Numbered from the stretch's first letter, positions 1 to 8,993 are shown. The stretch is 26,764 bases of DNA from Sulfuritalea sp. (GCA_021738105.1 JAIPCS010000014.1:1-26764), one strand, 5' to 3'. Program-made: numbers and translations. The notes: generated by a model from the letters alone, not told the origin.

Positions 1-1
1 G

Positions 2-2638
2 GTATGGGTGCTGCACAAGATGCCGCCGGTGACGCGCACCGTCTGTCTTGAATTTTTCGGCCGCGTGACGGACGCGGTGCCCTCGATTGTCGAGATTACC
101 GACTTCTTCAAGCCGGGCGGCGCCGGACTTGGCGCCGGTGTGCGGCTTGCCGGCCTGGAACATCTGGACGAACGCTATGTGCGCGCCGTCGGCTATGCAA
201 CGAAAGCCAAACGCCACGGCCGGCCCAAGATGGTGCTGATCGGAGACATCGTCGGCGACGACGAGACGGCGGTGATGGCCGCCGCCTCGCAAGTGGTTAA
301 GCTGGCCAATGCGCGCGGCGCCGAGGGCTTCATTGCCGTCTCGGCGGAAACGCGCAAGAAGTTCTGGCTCGACCGGGCGCGCACCGCCGCCATCTCGAAA
401 CACACCAATGCCTTCAAGATCAACGAAGACGTGGTGATCCCGCTGCCACGCATGGGCGACTATTGCGATGGCATCGAGCGCATCAACATCGAACTCTCGC
501 TGGCGAACAAGATCGAGCTCGCCGACGCGTTGACGACATTCTTCCAGGGGGAATTGCCGCTGCACGCGGGTGACGCCAACCTCGACGCCGAAATGCTGCT
601 CGGCGATCGGCGCGAGCAGGCGCTGGAACTGGTGGCCGAGGTACGCGCGCACTGGCAGGCGCTGCTCGACAATCTGGACCAGCACTTTCGCGACCTGCAG
701 GACTACCGCCTGCGCGTGTCGTGGAAAACCGAACTCAAGCAGCCGCTGGAAGAGCTGTTCGAAGGCGTGGCTTTCGGCCCGGTGCTGGCCGGAATCGCGG
801 CGATTCACCAGGAGGTGCTGCGCGGCCGGGTGTTCGTCGCCCTGCACATGCATGCCGGCGACGGCAATGTGCACACCAACCTGCCGGTCAACTCCGACCA
901 TTACGCGATGCTGCAAACGGCCTACCGGGCCGTGGAACGCATCATGGCTCTGGCGAAAAGCCTGGGCGGCGTGGTCTCCGGCGAACATGGCATTGGCATT
1001 ACCAAGCTGGAGTTTCTCAGCGAAGAGGAGATCCGGCCCTTCCGCGATTACAAGCAGAAGATCGACCCCGAAGGCCGCTTCAATCGCGGCAAGCTGATGA
1101 ACTTGTCGCACATGCGTGGCGACCTCTCCAACGCCTACACACCCTCATTCAGCCTGCTCGGCACCGAATCGCTGATCATGGAGCAATCGGACATCGGCAA
1201 GATTTCGGAGTCGATCAAGAACTGCCTGCGCTGCGGCAAGTGCAAGCCGGTGTGCTCGACCCACGTGCCGCGCGCCAACCTGCTCTATAGCCCGCGCAAC
1301 AAAATACTCGGTACCTCGCTCTTGATCGAGGCCTTCCTGTACGAAGAGCAGACCCGGCGTGGCATCAGCCTGCAGCACTTCGACGAATTCTCGGATGTCG
1401 CCGATCATTGCACCGTGTGTCACAAGTGCGTGACACCCTGCCCGGTGGATATCGATTTCGGTGACGTCTCGGTGGCGATGCGAAACCTCCTGCGCCGTCA
1501 GGGCAAGAAGAAATTCAATCCGGGCTCGGCCGCGGCGATGGCCTTTCTCAGCGCCACCGATCCGGCCACCATCAAGCTGGTGCGTGCCGGCATGATCCAG
1601 CTCGGTTACAAGGCACAGCGTCTGGGCCATGCGCTGTTCAAGTCGCTGGGCCTGATCCAGAGCAGTGTCAAACATCCGCCGGCCTCGCTGGGTCTCCCCG
1701 AGATCAAGACCCAGGTGATCCACTTCCTCAACAAGCCGATGCCGAAGAATGTACCGACGCGCACTTCGCGCGGCCTGCTCGATGTCGAGGACGACACGCT
1801 GATCCCGGTGATTCGCGACCCGCAACGAGCCAGCGACGATTCCGAAGCGGTGTTTTATTTTCCAGGCTGCGGCTCGGAACGGCTGTTCTCACAGGTGGGG
1901 CTCGCGACCCAGGCCATGCTCTGGCACGCCGGTGCCACCACGGTGCTGCCGCCGGGCTATCTGTGCTGCGGCTATCCGCAAACCGCCAGCGGAGACGAGG
2001 ATAAAGGCCAGGCCATCACCATGGCCAATCGCATCCTGTTTCATCGGGTTGCCAATACGCTGAATTATCTCGATATCAAAACGGTGGTGGTCTCCTGCGG
2101 CACCTGCATGGACCAGTTGCTGAAGTATGAATTCGGCAAGATTTTTCCCGGCTGCCGGCTGGTCGACATTCATGAATGGCTGATGGAAAAGGGCATCAAG
2201 CTCGATGGCGTGAGTGGTACGCAGTACATGTATCACGAGCCCTGCCACACGCCGATGAAGCATTATTCGGGCATCAAGGTGGCCAATGCGCTGATGGGTC
2301 AACAGGTTGAACTGAACGATCGCTGCTGCGGCGAATCGGGTTCGCTGGCCGTATCCAGACCGGATGTGTCGACCCAGATCCGCTTTCGCAAGCAGGAAGA
2401 AATGGAAAAAGGCGCGGCGCAATTGCGCACGGCCGCAAAACTCGGCGCTGGCAGTACGGTGAAAATCCTGACCTCCTGCCCGTCCTGCCTGCAAGGCCTT
2501 TCACGCTACGAAAACGATGCCGCAGTGACTGCCGATTACATCGTGGTCGAAATGGCGAAAGCCATTCTCGGTCCCGACTGGATGCAGGACTATATCCGTG
2601 CCGCCAACAACGGCGGCATCGAGCGCGTTTTGCTCTAG
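2..2638 (+). CDS. FAD-linked oxidoreductase with 4Fe-4S and CCG domains (DUF3683 family type), 5' truncated
   Basis: The reading frame is open to the window edge, so this is the C-terminal ~878 residues of a larger protein; the GTG at 8 is probably internal. Residues below count from that GTG. The first ~370 residues look like the C-terminal domain of FAD-linked oxidases (glycolate oxidase/D-lactate dehydrogenase type), with HMHAGDGNVH near 280 and GEHGIG at 325. Two ferredoxin-like clusters follow: C-x2-C-x2-C-x3-C from residue 406 and again from 468. Two CCG (heterodisulfide reductase/GlpC-type) domains follow, with CCG at 653-655, SCGTC near 697, EPCH at 745-747, CCG at 773-775 and CPSC near 825. 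The full family architecture (N-terminal DUF3683, FAD-binding domain, then this part) is known from betaproteobacterial proteins of roughly 1300 residues. The likely role is oxidation of a 2-hydroxy acid with electron transfer through the Fe-S clusters; the substrate is unknown. Confidence 0.88.
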   Translation, partial: VWVLHKMPPVTRTVCLEFFGRVTDAVPSIVEITDFFKPGGAGLGAGVRLAGLEHLDERYVRAVGYATKAKRHGRPKMVLIGDIVGDDETAVMAAASQVVKLANARGAEGFIAVSAETRKKFWLDRARTAAISKHTNAFKINEDVVIPLPRMGDYCDGIERINIELSLANKIELADALTTFFQGELPLHAGDANLDAEMLLGDRREQALELVAEVRAHWQALLDNLDQHFRDLQDYRLRVSWKTELKQPLEELFEGVAFGPVLAGIAAIHQEVLRGRVFVALHMHAGDGNVHTNLPVNSDHYAMLQTAYRAVERIMALAKSLGGVVSGEHGIGITKLEFLSEEEIRPFRDYKQKIDPEGRFNRGKLMNLSHMRGDLSNAYTPSFSLLGTESLIMEQSDIGKISESIKNCLRCGKCKPVCSTHVPRANLLYSPRNKILGTSLLIEAFLYEEQTRRGISLQHFDEFSDVADHCTVCHKCVTPCPVDIDFGDVSVAMRNLLRRQGKKKFNPGSAAAMAFLSATDPATIKLVRAGMIQLGYKAQRLGHALFKSLGLIQSSVKHPPASLGLPEIKTQVIHFLNKPMPKNVPTRTSRGLLDVEDDTLIPVIRDPQRASDDSEAVFYFPGCGSERLFSQVGLATQAMLWHAGATTVLPPGYLCCGYPQTASGDEDKGQAITMANRILFHRVANTLNYLDIKTVVVSCGTCMDQLLKYEFGKIFPGCRLVDIHEWLMEKGIKLDGVSGTQYMYHEPCHTPMKHYSGIKVANALMGQQVELNDRCCGESGSLAVSRPDVSTQIRFRKQEEMEKGAAQLRTAAKLGAGSTVKILTSCPSCLQGLSRYENDAAVTADYIVVEMAKAILGPDWMQDYIRAANNGGIERVLL

Positions 2639-2691
2639 TTGATGAGAATTCCGTCACGCACAGAGGCGCCGATTGACGCTATGCTAGAGCG

Positions 2692-3126
2692 GTGACGACA
2701 ACGACGAATTGTGAACTTTGTGCAAAAACCGGCGGCGAACTGCTGTGGGAGGATGCCTTGTGTCGGGTAGTGCGTGTACTGGACGTTGCTGGAATGGCCT
2801 TCCCCGGCTTCTGCCGGGTGATATGGCGTGATCATGTTGCGGAGATGAGCATGTTGACGCAGAGCAACGCACGGCATGTCATGGACGTCGTGCTGGCAAC
2901 AGAGCGCGCGGTGCGTCGTGCGGTGCAACCCGACAAGATCAACCTCGCCAGCCTGGGCAATCTGGTGCCGCATCTACATTGGCATGTCATACCTCGCTGG
3001 ACGGACGACAGCCACTATCCCGCCCCTATCTGGGCTGAACCACAGCGCAGTGGCGTCGATCGTGTAGCGCCTTCCCACGCAATACTTCAACGCGCGTTGA
3101 AGGCCGAAATCCTGACCATGAGTTAA
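2692..3126 (+). CDS. HIT family protein (histidine triad nucleotide hydrolase/transferase-like)
   Basis: This 144-residue protein carries the histidine triad H94-L-H96-W-H98-V-I, which fits the HIT signature in which the middle or last histidine attacks the alpha-phosphate of a nucleotide substrate. An upstream N-L-A-S-L-G-N stretch is also typical. A CELC motif near the N-terminus resembles the cysteine pair of proteobacterial HIT proteins annotated as Ap4A hydrolases. The start is GTG at 2692; no in-frame ATG fits better, and the ribosome site is weak (AGAGC just upstream). It lies 53 bp after the oxidoreductase and 5 bp before the next gene, so it is probably co-transcribed with the latter. 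The exact substrate (AMP-NH2, Ap4A or other) cannot be told from sequence. Confidence 0.88.
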   Translation: MTTTTNCELCAKTGGELLWEDALCRVVRVLDVAGMAFPGFCRVIWRDHVAEMSMLTQSNARHVMDVVLATERAVRRAVQPDKINLASLGNLVPHLHWHVIPRWTDDSHYPAPIWAEPQRSGVDRVAPSHAILQRALKAEILTMS

Positions 3127-3131
3127 TCAAT

Positions 3132-4790
3132 ATGACCTTTGACCTGCCCGCCACCGGCACCGAGCCGCGCCCCGCCTTTACCAATGCCAACGAATGCAAG
3201 GACTGGCTAACAACCGTACCCCTGGCCAACGCCGTTCAGGCACAAGCCGCCCTGATGCGCCAGCTCAATTTGCTGCACCGGTTTTCCCTTCAGCCCAACG
3301 AGCGTTTCGAAATTCTCGAGGTACTGGCCGGGCCGTTGATTGAAGTGCAGGAGGATGCCTCGAAGAAATTTGCTGGCAAACCCTTGCCCTTTGCCCCGCA
3401 TGAGCAAGCAGCCCTGGACAGCACACTGGAAGTCTGGCGAGAGTTTGCACTGGGTTATCTGCGCTGTTTCGACGCGATTTGTCACGACCATACGTCAATG
3501 TCCAGCTTGCAGACACAGAGCAAAGCGTGTGCGACCAGTCTTGATCTGGCAGTTCAGGCAGCCACGCTGGCGCAGCGCCTGATTTCGGTATTTGCCGACT
3601 GGCAGGTTGCTCTCTATCGTGGCGAACAACTGCCGGATTCCGACTACTGGAGGAAGTTGCACCAGGTCTTTCTGGCCGCAGAAACGCTGGGGGTCGCCGG
3701 ACGCGCGGTAAAGGATCCCCTGCGCCACGGCAGAGAGCACACCACCAGTGTGCTGGCCGCCTATGGCGAGTGCAACCTGCTCAGTACCGCCAATGTCTAT
3801 GAATTTCCTGCCCGCCATCTGGCTTGGGTCGCACGATGGGCCCGACGCTGGGGAGCCAAACTGACGCTTCTGAAAGCACCACCGGAAGACATTAGCAATC
3901 GGGCCGTTCCGCTCTGGCTTGACCTCGAATCCAGTGCCCCACCAAGTTATATGCCGCAGCCGGCGCAAGGAGGCCGCTGGCTGGATACGACTGAGCTGAG
4001 AAAGAGCCTGATAGCCCGTATTACCTTGCTCGAACAGGGACGCGCACCGGCCGATCTTCAACTGGGTGACGACGTCACCCAGCCGGCAGCCGGGCAGCTG
4101 CTACAACATTTGTTGCAGCGATGGTGCAAAGGGGGGGCGCAGCGCCGCCATGAAAGGCACAGCGCAACGACCGCGTGCGGATTTGTCGGAAGCTTTGAAC
4201 CCGTGCACTTCCATCTCTCGGGTGGCAAGGTGTTCCATGCCCCGACCCGCAGTGATTCCGCATTACGTCGCGAGCGTGAAGAATTTGAAATTTTTGGTGA
4301 ACGTAAAAACAGCAACGATAAGAATAGTGCAAAAGCCGATGCGCATCTGGAAGCCTGGCGACTGCTCGACGAGTCGGCCGCCGGTATGCGCGTCACAAGA
4401 CCACTCAAGGATGGTGTGCGAATTGGCGCCGGAATGGTCATTGCCATCAAAACCTCGGACAGCCAGCGTTTCACCTTGGGTTGCGTGCGCTGGGCGCTAC
4501 GTGAAGGCGAGGAAGCCCTGGTCGCCGGCATCCAGCTGTTCCCCGGCGAAACCCAGCCGGTTGCAGTTCGCCCGGTAGAAACCAGCGGGCCGAAGAGCGC
4601 CTGGCGTCAGGGGTTCATACTGCCCGAAATTCCTGCACTCAAGGAACCTGCCTCGGTCGTTTTGCCCCCCGGTACCTTTCGTCTTGATCGCAGCGTTGAA
4701 GTCCTGGCTGATGAAAAGCTGCAGGTATTGAAGTTGTTCAAGGTTGTCGATCGCGGCATCGAGTTCGAGCGCTGCAATTTTCACAACTGA
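3132..4790 (+). CDS. Uncharacterised protein with C-terminal PilZ-like region, possible c-di-GMP effector
   Basis: This is a soluble 552-residue protein with no signal peptide or membrane segment. The first ~330 residues are helical in character and match no family I can name. The C-terminal part carries the two motifs expected of a PilZ c-di-GMP-binding domain: RRHER (RxxxR) at 338-342 and DESAAG (DxSxxG) at 413-418. A G-rich strand pattern follows (RIGAGMVIAI, then LGCVRW and VAGIQLF) that resembles the rest of a PilZ barrel. The ~70 residues between the motifs are much more than in compact PilZ domains and contain a charged, Asn/Lys-rich stretch near 390-405. The ATG start is 5 bp after the HIT stop, suggesting one operon. 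Its last 10 bases overlap the end of convergent phoR. The PilZ assignment is an inference from motifs; the gene itself is certain. Confidence 0.72.
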   Translation: MTFDLPATGTEPRPAFTNANECKDWLTTVPLANAVQAQAALMRQLNLLHRFSLQPNERFEILEVLAGPLIEVQEDASKKFAGKPLPFAPHEQAALDSTLEVWREFALGYLRCFDAICHDHTSMSSLQTQSKACATSLDLAVQAATLAQRLISVFADWQVALYRGEQLPDSDYWRKLHQVFLAAETLGVAGRAVKDPLRHGREHTTSVLAAYGECNLLSTANVYEFPARHLAWVARWARRWGAKLTLLKAPPEDISNRAVPLWLDLESSAPPSYMPQPAQGGRWLDTTELRKSLIARITLLEQGRAPADLQLGDDVTQPAAGQLLQHLLQRWCKGGAQRRHERHSATTACGFVGSFEPVHFHLSGGKVFHAPTRSDSALRREREEFEIFGERKNSNDKNSAKADAHLEAWRLLDESAAGMRVTRPLKDGVRIGAGMVIAIKTSDSQRFTLGCVRWALREGEEALVAGIQLFPGETQPVAVRPVETSGPKSAWRQGFILPEIPALKEPASVVLPPGTFRLDRSVEVLADEKLQVLKLFKVVDRGIEFERCNFHN

Positions 4791-6085
4791 AGCCGGTGCG
4801 GTGGAAACACCGCGCTGAAACACGAGCCCTGACCCAGCTCGCTTTCAATCTGCAGTACCGCCTGATGTCGCTCCAGGACGTGCTTGACGATGGCAAGTCC
4901 GAGACCGGTACCACCGGCGTCGCGTGAGCGACCTCGATCTACCCGATAAAAGCGCTCAGTAAGACGAGGCACGTGCTGTTTGGCGATGCCGATACCGCTG
5001 TCCTTCACAGAAAACCGCGCTCCGCCTGAGTCGTCTGCACTCCAGCGCAATACGATCTCGGAGCCCTCCGGGTTATAGCGCACTGCATTCCCCGCCAGAT
5101 TGGAGAAAGCAGAACGCAATTCGCGCGCGCTGCCCAGCAGTTCCCGCGGCCCGTCGTTTTCCAGCCGAATTTGGTGACGTCCTGCGGAAAGAGCCTCAAT
5201 TTCCTGGCAAATATCCGCCAACATGACCCCGACATTTACCGGGTCTTCCAGCGGTGGGGGTGAATCCGTTTCCAGTGACGAAAGCGTCAGCAGATCACTG
5301 ATCAACTGTTGCATTCGCTGCGCCTGATCGGCGGCGGTCTGCAGATACTGTGCTATTTCCTGTGGCGGGGTATCAGCCAGCGCATCCTGCGCCGTTTCGA
5401 TAAAGCCCAAGGTCACCGTCAGCGGTGTCTTCAGCTCATGGGAAACATTGGCGACGAAATCGCGCCGCATGGTTGCGAGCATTTGCAGTTGCGTTACATC
5501 GCGCACCAGCAACAATACTCGTCCCGCCGCAAAGGGCACAGCCTGAACCTGAAGGCTGCGACCAGGATTGCGTTGCGTGCGCAATTCGAGCGCCAGACCT
5601 CGATGATCCGGGTCGTCCAGGTAAGCGACGAACTCCGGCTCGCGCAGCAGATTCGTGATTCGACTACCGATATCTGTCGAAGCCTTGAGACCCAGGCAGA
5701 CCTCGGCTTGCAAATTCATCCACTCAATGGCGCGGTGGCCGTCGAGAATCAATACGCCGTCGGGCAAAGCCTCAGCGGCACGGCGGAATCGATCGAGTTC
5801 CAGGGTTGCCTGTTCACGCTCGGCGCTGGCCAAGCGTCCGCGACGATGCAGGACATCGAAAATCACGCCCCAGGCACCGTGTGCGCTGGGTGTCGGGGTG
5901 CCCAATGGACTGCGTGCCCAGCGCGTCAGGCGCATGACCATCCAGAGCTGGCGCAAGAAAAAGCCCCCGAGTGCGAAAAATGCCATCAGCTCTGCACCCG
6001 ATTCCCCCGCCGCGATCCAGCCCGACAGACTCGCGAGGGCCGTCAGTGCTATCGCCGCGAGAAGTTCGACGACTACTGCATTCAC
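4781..6085 (-). CDS. phoR: Phosphate regulon sensor histidine kinase PhoR
   Basis: This 434-residue membrane sensor kinase would phosphorylate PhoB when phosphate is scarce. Two hydrophobic segments lie at about 4-26 and 30-50, as in PhoR, with no large periplasmic sensor. A PAS domain follows (about 100-200, LPDGVLILD). The HisKA domain has H216 in [14 protein letters not shown], and the ATPase domain has the N box ([10 protein letters not shown], ~329-338), G1 box (DSGIGI, 362-367), F box (ERFYRVD) and G2 box (GGTGLGL, 391-397). The start is GTG at 6085, which overlaps the phoB stop as GTGA, so translation is coupled. The 3' end overlaps the convergent upstream gene by 10 bp. The identification rests on its pairing with phoB and on the domain order. 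No pst/phoU genes lie beside it. Confidence 0.92.
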   Translation of the reverse strand: MNAVVVELLAAIALTALASLSGWIAAGESGAELMAFFALGGFFLRQLWMVMRLTRWARSPLGTPTPSAHGAWGVIFDVLHRRGRLASAEREQATLELDRFRRAAEALPDGVLILDGHRAIEWMNLQAEVCLGLKASTDIGSRITNLLREPEFVAYLDDPDHRGLALELRTQRNPGRSLQVQAVPFAAGRVLLLVRDVTQLQMLATMRRDFVANVSHELKTPLTVTLGFIETAQDALADTPPQEIAQYLQTAADQAQRMQQLISDLLTLSSLETDSPPPLEDPVNVGVMLADICQEIEALSAGRHQIRLENDGPRELLGSARELRSAFSNLAGNAVRYNPEGSEIVLRWSADDSGGARFSVKDSGIGIAKQHVPRLTERFYRVDRGRSRDAGGTGLGLAIVKHVLERHQAVLQIESELGQGSCFSAVFPPHRLQL

Positions 6086-6768
6086 GCCGCCGAAAACCGG
6101 TAGCCGCTGCCGCGCACGGTCTGCACCAGCGCATCGTATCCGCCCGCCTCGAGAGCGGCGCGAAGACGGCGAATATGAACATCCACGGTGCGTTCTTCGA
6201 CAAACACATGGTCACCCCAAACCTGGTCGAGCAATTGCCCTCGGCTATGTACACGCTCGGGATGCGTCATCAAAAAGTGCAGCAAACGAAATTCGGTGGG
6301 GCCGAGATTCATTACTGTGTCCCCGGCGGTAATCCGGTGTGTCGTCGGGTCAAGCCGCAATCCACCGAGCTCAACGGCATCTTCGGTGGCCTGCGGTGCA
6401 TGCCGGCGCAAGACTGCCTTGATCCGCGCCACCAGTTCGCGCGGACTGAATGGCTTGGTCACGTAATCGTCTGCACCCAGCTCCAAGCCCTCGATCTTGT
6501 CACGCTCCTCGGCACGTGCCGTCAATATGATGACCGGCAAGGAGCGGGTACGCGGCTCGCTGCGCAGCATACGGGCAAAATCGGCACCGCTCATGCCCGG
6601 CAGCATCCAGTCAAGCAACACCAGATCGGGTAGTGCCTCCCGCACCATGCCGCGCGCGGTTTCGGCATCGGCCGCGATTTGAACGGCATGACCGGCGCGA
6701 CGCAAATTCACCTCGATCAAGGCTTGAATTGACGGCTCGTCCTCAACGACCAGTATTTTTGCGGGCAT
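6082..6768 (-). CDS. phoB: Phosphate regulon response regulator PhoB
   Basis: This 228-residue OmpR/PhoB-class regulator has a receiver domain with acidic E9-D10, phospho-acceptor D53 ([10 protein letters not shown]), T83 and K105. The winged-helix DNA-binding domain (about 130-226) ends with [10 protein letters not shown] and [11 protein letters not shown] at 6768 was chosen because [11 protein letters not shown] is the family N-terminus; the frame stays open to 6993, but those extra residues resemble nothing and cover the promoter region. It is the first gene of the phoB-phoR operon, and its TGA stop is shared with the phoR GTG. A Pho box 44 bp upstream of the start points to autoregulation. 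Confidence 0.95.
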   Translation of the reverse strand: MPAKILVVEDEPSIQALIEVNLRRAGHAVQIAADAETARGMVREALPDLVLLDWMLPGMSGADFARMLRSEPRTRSLPVIILTARAEERDKIEGLELGADDYVTKPFSPRELVARIKAVLRRHAPQATEDAVELGGLRLDPTTHRITAGDTVMNLGPTEFRLLHFLMTHPERVHSRGQLLDQVWGDHVFVEERTVDVHIRRLRAALEAGGYDALVQTVRGSGYRFSAA

Positions 6769-6928
6769 GAGATCTACTCGGTGACATCCAGACTTGAGTT
6801 TATTGCAGCTTGGTGACGGTTCCATGACAACGGCTCGCCGCCCTGGGTGCGCTATCATAGCGGCCCCGCGGACGGAAGCGTGACGTTGTCCGCCGCATGA
6901 AGATCCACTGACCCAAGGAGCTGTCATC
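6769..6928. other. Divergent intergenic region between phoB and the DUF971-ubiE operon
   Basis: These 160 bp separate two divergent operons. Besides the Pho box, there is a TATCAT hexamer (6853-6858, plus strand, 5/6 to the -10 consensus) inside the small palindrome GCTATCATAGC (6851-6861). It could serve as the -10 of the DUF971-ubiE run, but no good -35 lies 16-18 bp upstream. The ribosome site AAGGAG at 6915-6920 belongs to the DUF971 gene. Confidence 0.4.
6813..6830 (-). promoter_or_regulatory. Pho box (PhoB binding site) upstream of phoB
   Basis: Read on the minus strand the site is TTGTCATGGAACCGTCAC, two heptamers 11 bp apart. Against the enterobacterial consensus half-site CTGTCAT/CTGTCAY, 12 of 14 heptamer positions agree. 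It ends 10 bp before TAAACT (6797-6802), a possible -10, which is the usual geometry of a PhoB-activated promoter with the Pho box in place of -35. This fits positive autoregulation of phoBR. Confidence 0.7.
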
Positions 6929-7351
6929 ATGGCCGGTCTCGACCCCAAGACTCCGATTCCCACAGAAATCACTTTGCACACCAAGACCCGCACGCTGGAG
7001 CTGAGTTTTGACGACGGCGGCCACTATCAGTTGCCCGCCGAGTTCTTGCGGGTTTGCAGCCCTTCAGCCGAAGTACGCGGCCATGGTCCGGGGCAGGAAA
7101 CCCTGCAAACCGGCAAACGCAATGTTGAAATCACCGCACTGGAGCCGGTGGGCAATTACGCGGTGCAGCCGACCTTTTCGGACGGCCACAATACCGGCAT
7201 CTACTCCTGGGACTGGCTGCACCATCTCGGCGCCAATCACGAGACACTTTGGGCCGAATACCTCGAACGACTTGAAAAAGCCGGTGCCAGCCGCGATATA
7301 GACTCGACCAAAGTGCCGCCGAAGTCTTCCGGTGGTTGCGGCAGCCACTAG
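6929..7351 (+). CDS. DUF971 (gamma-butyrobetaine hydroxylase-like N-terminal domain) protein
   Basis: This 140-residue protein consists of a DUF971 domain: a short beta-rich module seen at the N-terminus of gamma-butyrobetaine hydroxylases and as a stand-alone protein in proteobacteria. Recognisable parts are the LxFDDG..[10 protein letters not shown] segment (about 26-42), [10 protein letters not shown] (44-53), and the central [21 protein letters not shown] region. The C-terminus is GGCGSH with a lone cysteine. ATG at 6929 has a clear AAGGAG eight bases upstream. In betaproteobacteria such genes often precede ubiE, as here (19-bp gap). The biochemical role of the stand-alone form is unknown to me; a link to Fe-S or quinone metabolism would be only inference. 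Confidence 0.9.
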   Translation: MAGLDPKTPIPTEITLHTKTRTLELSFDDGGHYQLPAEFLRVCSPSAEVRGHGPGQETLQTGKRNVEITALEPVGNYAVQPTFSDGHNTGIYSWDWLHHLGANHETLWAEYLERLEKAGASRDIDSTKVPPKSSGGCGSH

Positions 7352-7370
7352 ACAACAGCGACAGATAGCG

Positions 7371-8114
7371 ATGCCAGAAACCCATTTCGGCTTTGAGACC
7401 GTTGACGAAAGCGAGAAGGCCAAGCGCGTAGCCGGCGTTTTCTCGTCGGTTGCGCAGAAATACGATGTGATGAACGATCTCATGTCGGCAGGCCTGCATC
7501 GCCTGTGGAAAAAATTCACCATCGAAATTGCCGCACCGCGACCGGGCGAACGCGTACTCGATGTAGCCGGCGGCACGGCCGATCTGTCTTCGGCTTTTGC
7601 CCGCCGCGTTGGCGCCCACGATCAGACCGGTGGTCAGGTCTGGCTCACCGACATCAACAACGCCATGCTCGGCGTCGGTCGCGACCGCCTGCTCGACGAG
7701 GGCGTTCTAGCCCCGGTAGCCCAGTGCGACGCGGAAAAACTGCCCTTCCCCGACAATTATTTCAATATCGTCACGGTCGCCTTTGGCCTGCGCAACATGA
7801 CGCACAAGGACAAGGCGCTGGCGGAAATGCGTCGCGTGCTGCGCCCTGGCGGGCGGCTTCTGGTGCTCGAGTTTTCCAAGGTGTGGAAACCGCTGGAAAA
7901 GGTCTACGATGCGTACTCTTTCAAGTTGCTGCCCTGGCTGGGCCAGAAAATCGCCGGGGATGGAGAATCTTATCGCTACCTCGCAGAATCAATTCGCATG
8001 CATCCGGACCAGGCCGCACTCAAGGCCCTGATGGAGCAGGCCGGACTCGAAAGAGTCGAAGTTTTCAACATGACAGCCGGTGTCGTTGCGCTGCATCGCG
8101 CTTACAAATTTTGA
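7371..8114 (+). CDS. ubiE: Ubiquinone/menaquinone biosynthesis C-methyltransferase UbiE
   Basis: UbiE is an S-adenosylmethionine-dependent methyltransferase that methylates the ring carbon of 2-polyprenyl-6-methoxy-1,4-benzoquinol (and demethylmenaquinol where present). The 247-residue product has the UbiE/COQ5 N-terminus [15 protein letters not shown], the SAM motif [10 protein letters not shown] (63-72), and the [17 protein letters not shown] and [14 protein letters not shown] signatures. The start is ATG at 7371; the frame runs back to 7332 inside the previous gene, but that extension is not family-like. It forms a run with DUF971, the Tim44 protein and ubiJ. Confidence 0.96.
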   Translation: MPETHFGFETVDESEKAKRVAGVFSSVAQKYDVMNDLMSAGLHRLWKKFTIEIAAPRPGERVLDVAGGTADLSSAFARRVGAHDQTGGQVWLTDINNAMLGVGRDRLLDEGVLAPVAQCDAEKLPFPDNYFNIVTVAFGLRNMTHKDKALAEMRRVLRPGGRLLVLEFSKVWKPLEKVYDAYSFKLLPWLGQKIAGDGESYRYLAESIRMHPDQAALKALMEQAGLERVEVFNMTAGVVALHRAYKF

Positions 8115-8130
8115 CAAGGAGTATGGGTAA

Positions 8131-8988
8131 ATGAAAAACCTCGTGATTTCGGCATTTATGGCCGTAGTTTGTCTGGCCCTGGTCATTCCAGAGGCCGAAG
8201 CCAAACGATTTGGCGGCAGCCGATCCTTCGGCATGAAGCGCGCGGCGCCAGCACCAACACCCGCACTGGCCGGAAAACCCGCAGCGGCTCCGGCGGCGGC
8301 CGGAACGGCTGCAGCAGCTAAACCAGCCGGCATGAGCCGCTTTCTGGGACCTTTGGCGGGTATCGCCGCCGGTATCGGCCTGGTGGCGCTGCTCTCGCAT
8401 TTCGGACTCGGCGAGGGCATGGCCAATATTTTGCTGATCATGGCGCTGGTCATGGGTGCTGTGTTTGTCTTTAGATGGCTGGCAAGAAGGGGCGCGCCAT
8501 CAGCCAAAATGCAATACGCAGGAGCGGGGCCGGCGAACTTCAATACGGCACCAGCAAAGTTTGAATCCGCAGAACTCGGCTCTGGTGATACGGCGTCTGG
8601 TGCAGCGACGGCAAACATTCCCACCGATTTCGACGCGGAAGGCTTTTTGCGCCAGGCAAAAGTCAGTTTCGTGCGCCTGCAGGCGGCCAATGATCGCGGC
8701 GACATGGACGATATCCGTGAATTCACCACACCCGAGGTGTTTGCCGAGGTTCAACAGGAATATCGGGAACGCGAGAACAGCAAGCAGGAAACCGATGTAC
8801 AGCAACTGGATGCCGAATTGCTCGAAGTCGTCACTGAAGAGAACCGTCATATCGCGAGCGTGCGCTTTACGGGTCAGATACGCGAAGAAGCCAATGCCGC
8901 ACCGGCGGCTTTCAGCGAGATCTGGCACTTGACCAAACCGGTCGACGGCAGCCGGGGCTGGAGCGTGGCCGGTATCCAGCAGACCTGA
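8131..8988 (+). CDS. Tim44-like domain membrane protein
   Basis: This 285-residue protein has a signal-like segment (residues 1-24, ending AEA), an Ala/Pro-rich linker (about 37-67), two hydrophobic helices (about 72-90 and 97-116) and a C-terminal Tim44-like domain (about 165-285, including EGFLRQAKVSFVRLQAANDRGD and EIWHLTKP). The Tim44 fold is known from mitochondrial Tim44, where it binds membranes and partner proteins; the bacterial form is uncharacterised in detail. ATG at 8131 has AAGGAG at 8116-8121. It sits 16 bp after ubiE and 5 bp before ubiJ, so it is part of the ubiquinone operon. A structural or membrane-associated role near the Ubi machinery is inference. Confidence 0.87.
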   Translation: MKNLVISAFMAVVCLALVIPEAEAKRFGGSRSFGMKRAAPAPTPALAGKPAAAPAAAGTAAAAKPAGMSRFLGPLAGIAAGIGLVALLSHFGLGEGMANILLIMALVMGAVFVFRWLARRGAPSAKMQYAGAGPANFNTAPAKFESAELGSGDTASGAATANIPTDFDAEGFLRQAKVSFVRLQAANDRGDMDDIREFTTPEVFAEVQQEYRERENSKQETDVQQLDAELLEVVTEENRHIASVRFTGQIREEANAAPAAFSEIWHLTKPVDGSRGWSVAGIQQT

Positions 8989-8993
8989 CCGGT

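Noticed and set aside
1145..1825. A 226-codon minus-strand frame inside the oxidoreductase gene
   Set aside because: It is fully antisense to a gene with conserved Fe-S motifs, and its translation shows no recognisable domain.
2417..2428. GCGCAATTGCGC palindrome in the oxidoreductase gene with a nearby A-run
   Set aside because: Short, GC/AT self-complementary and within coding sequence; as an antisense terminator the stem would be only 4 bp.
2632..2690. Inverted repeat GCTCTAG ... CTAGAGC flanking the oxidoreductase-HIT gap
   Set aside because: Perfect for 7 bp but 45 bp apart and without a T-run; it could mask the HIT start but is too weak to claim.
6769..6993. N-terminal extension of PhoB from an upstream start at 6993
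   Set aside because: The added 75 residues are unlike any response regulator and would run across the Pho box and the divergent gene's start; the family N-terminus is at 6768.
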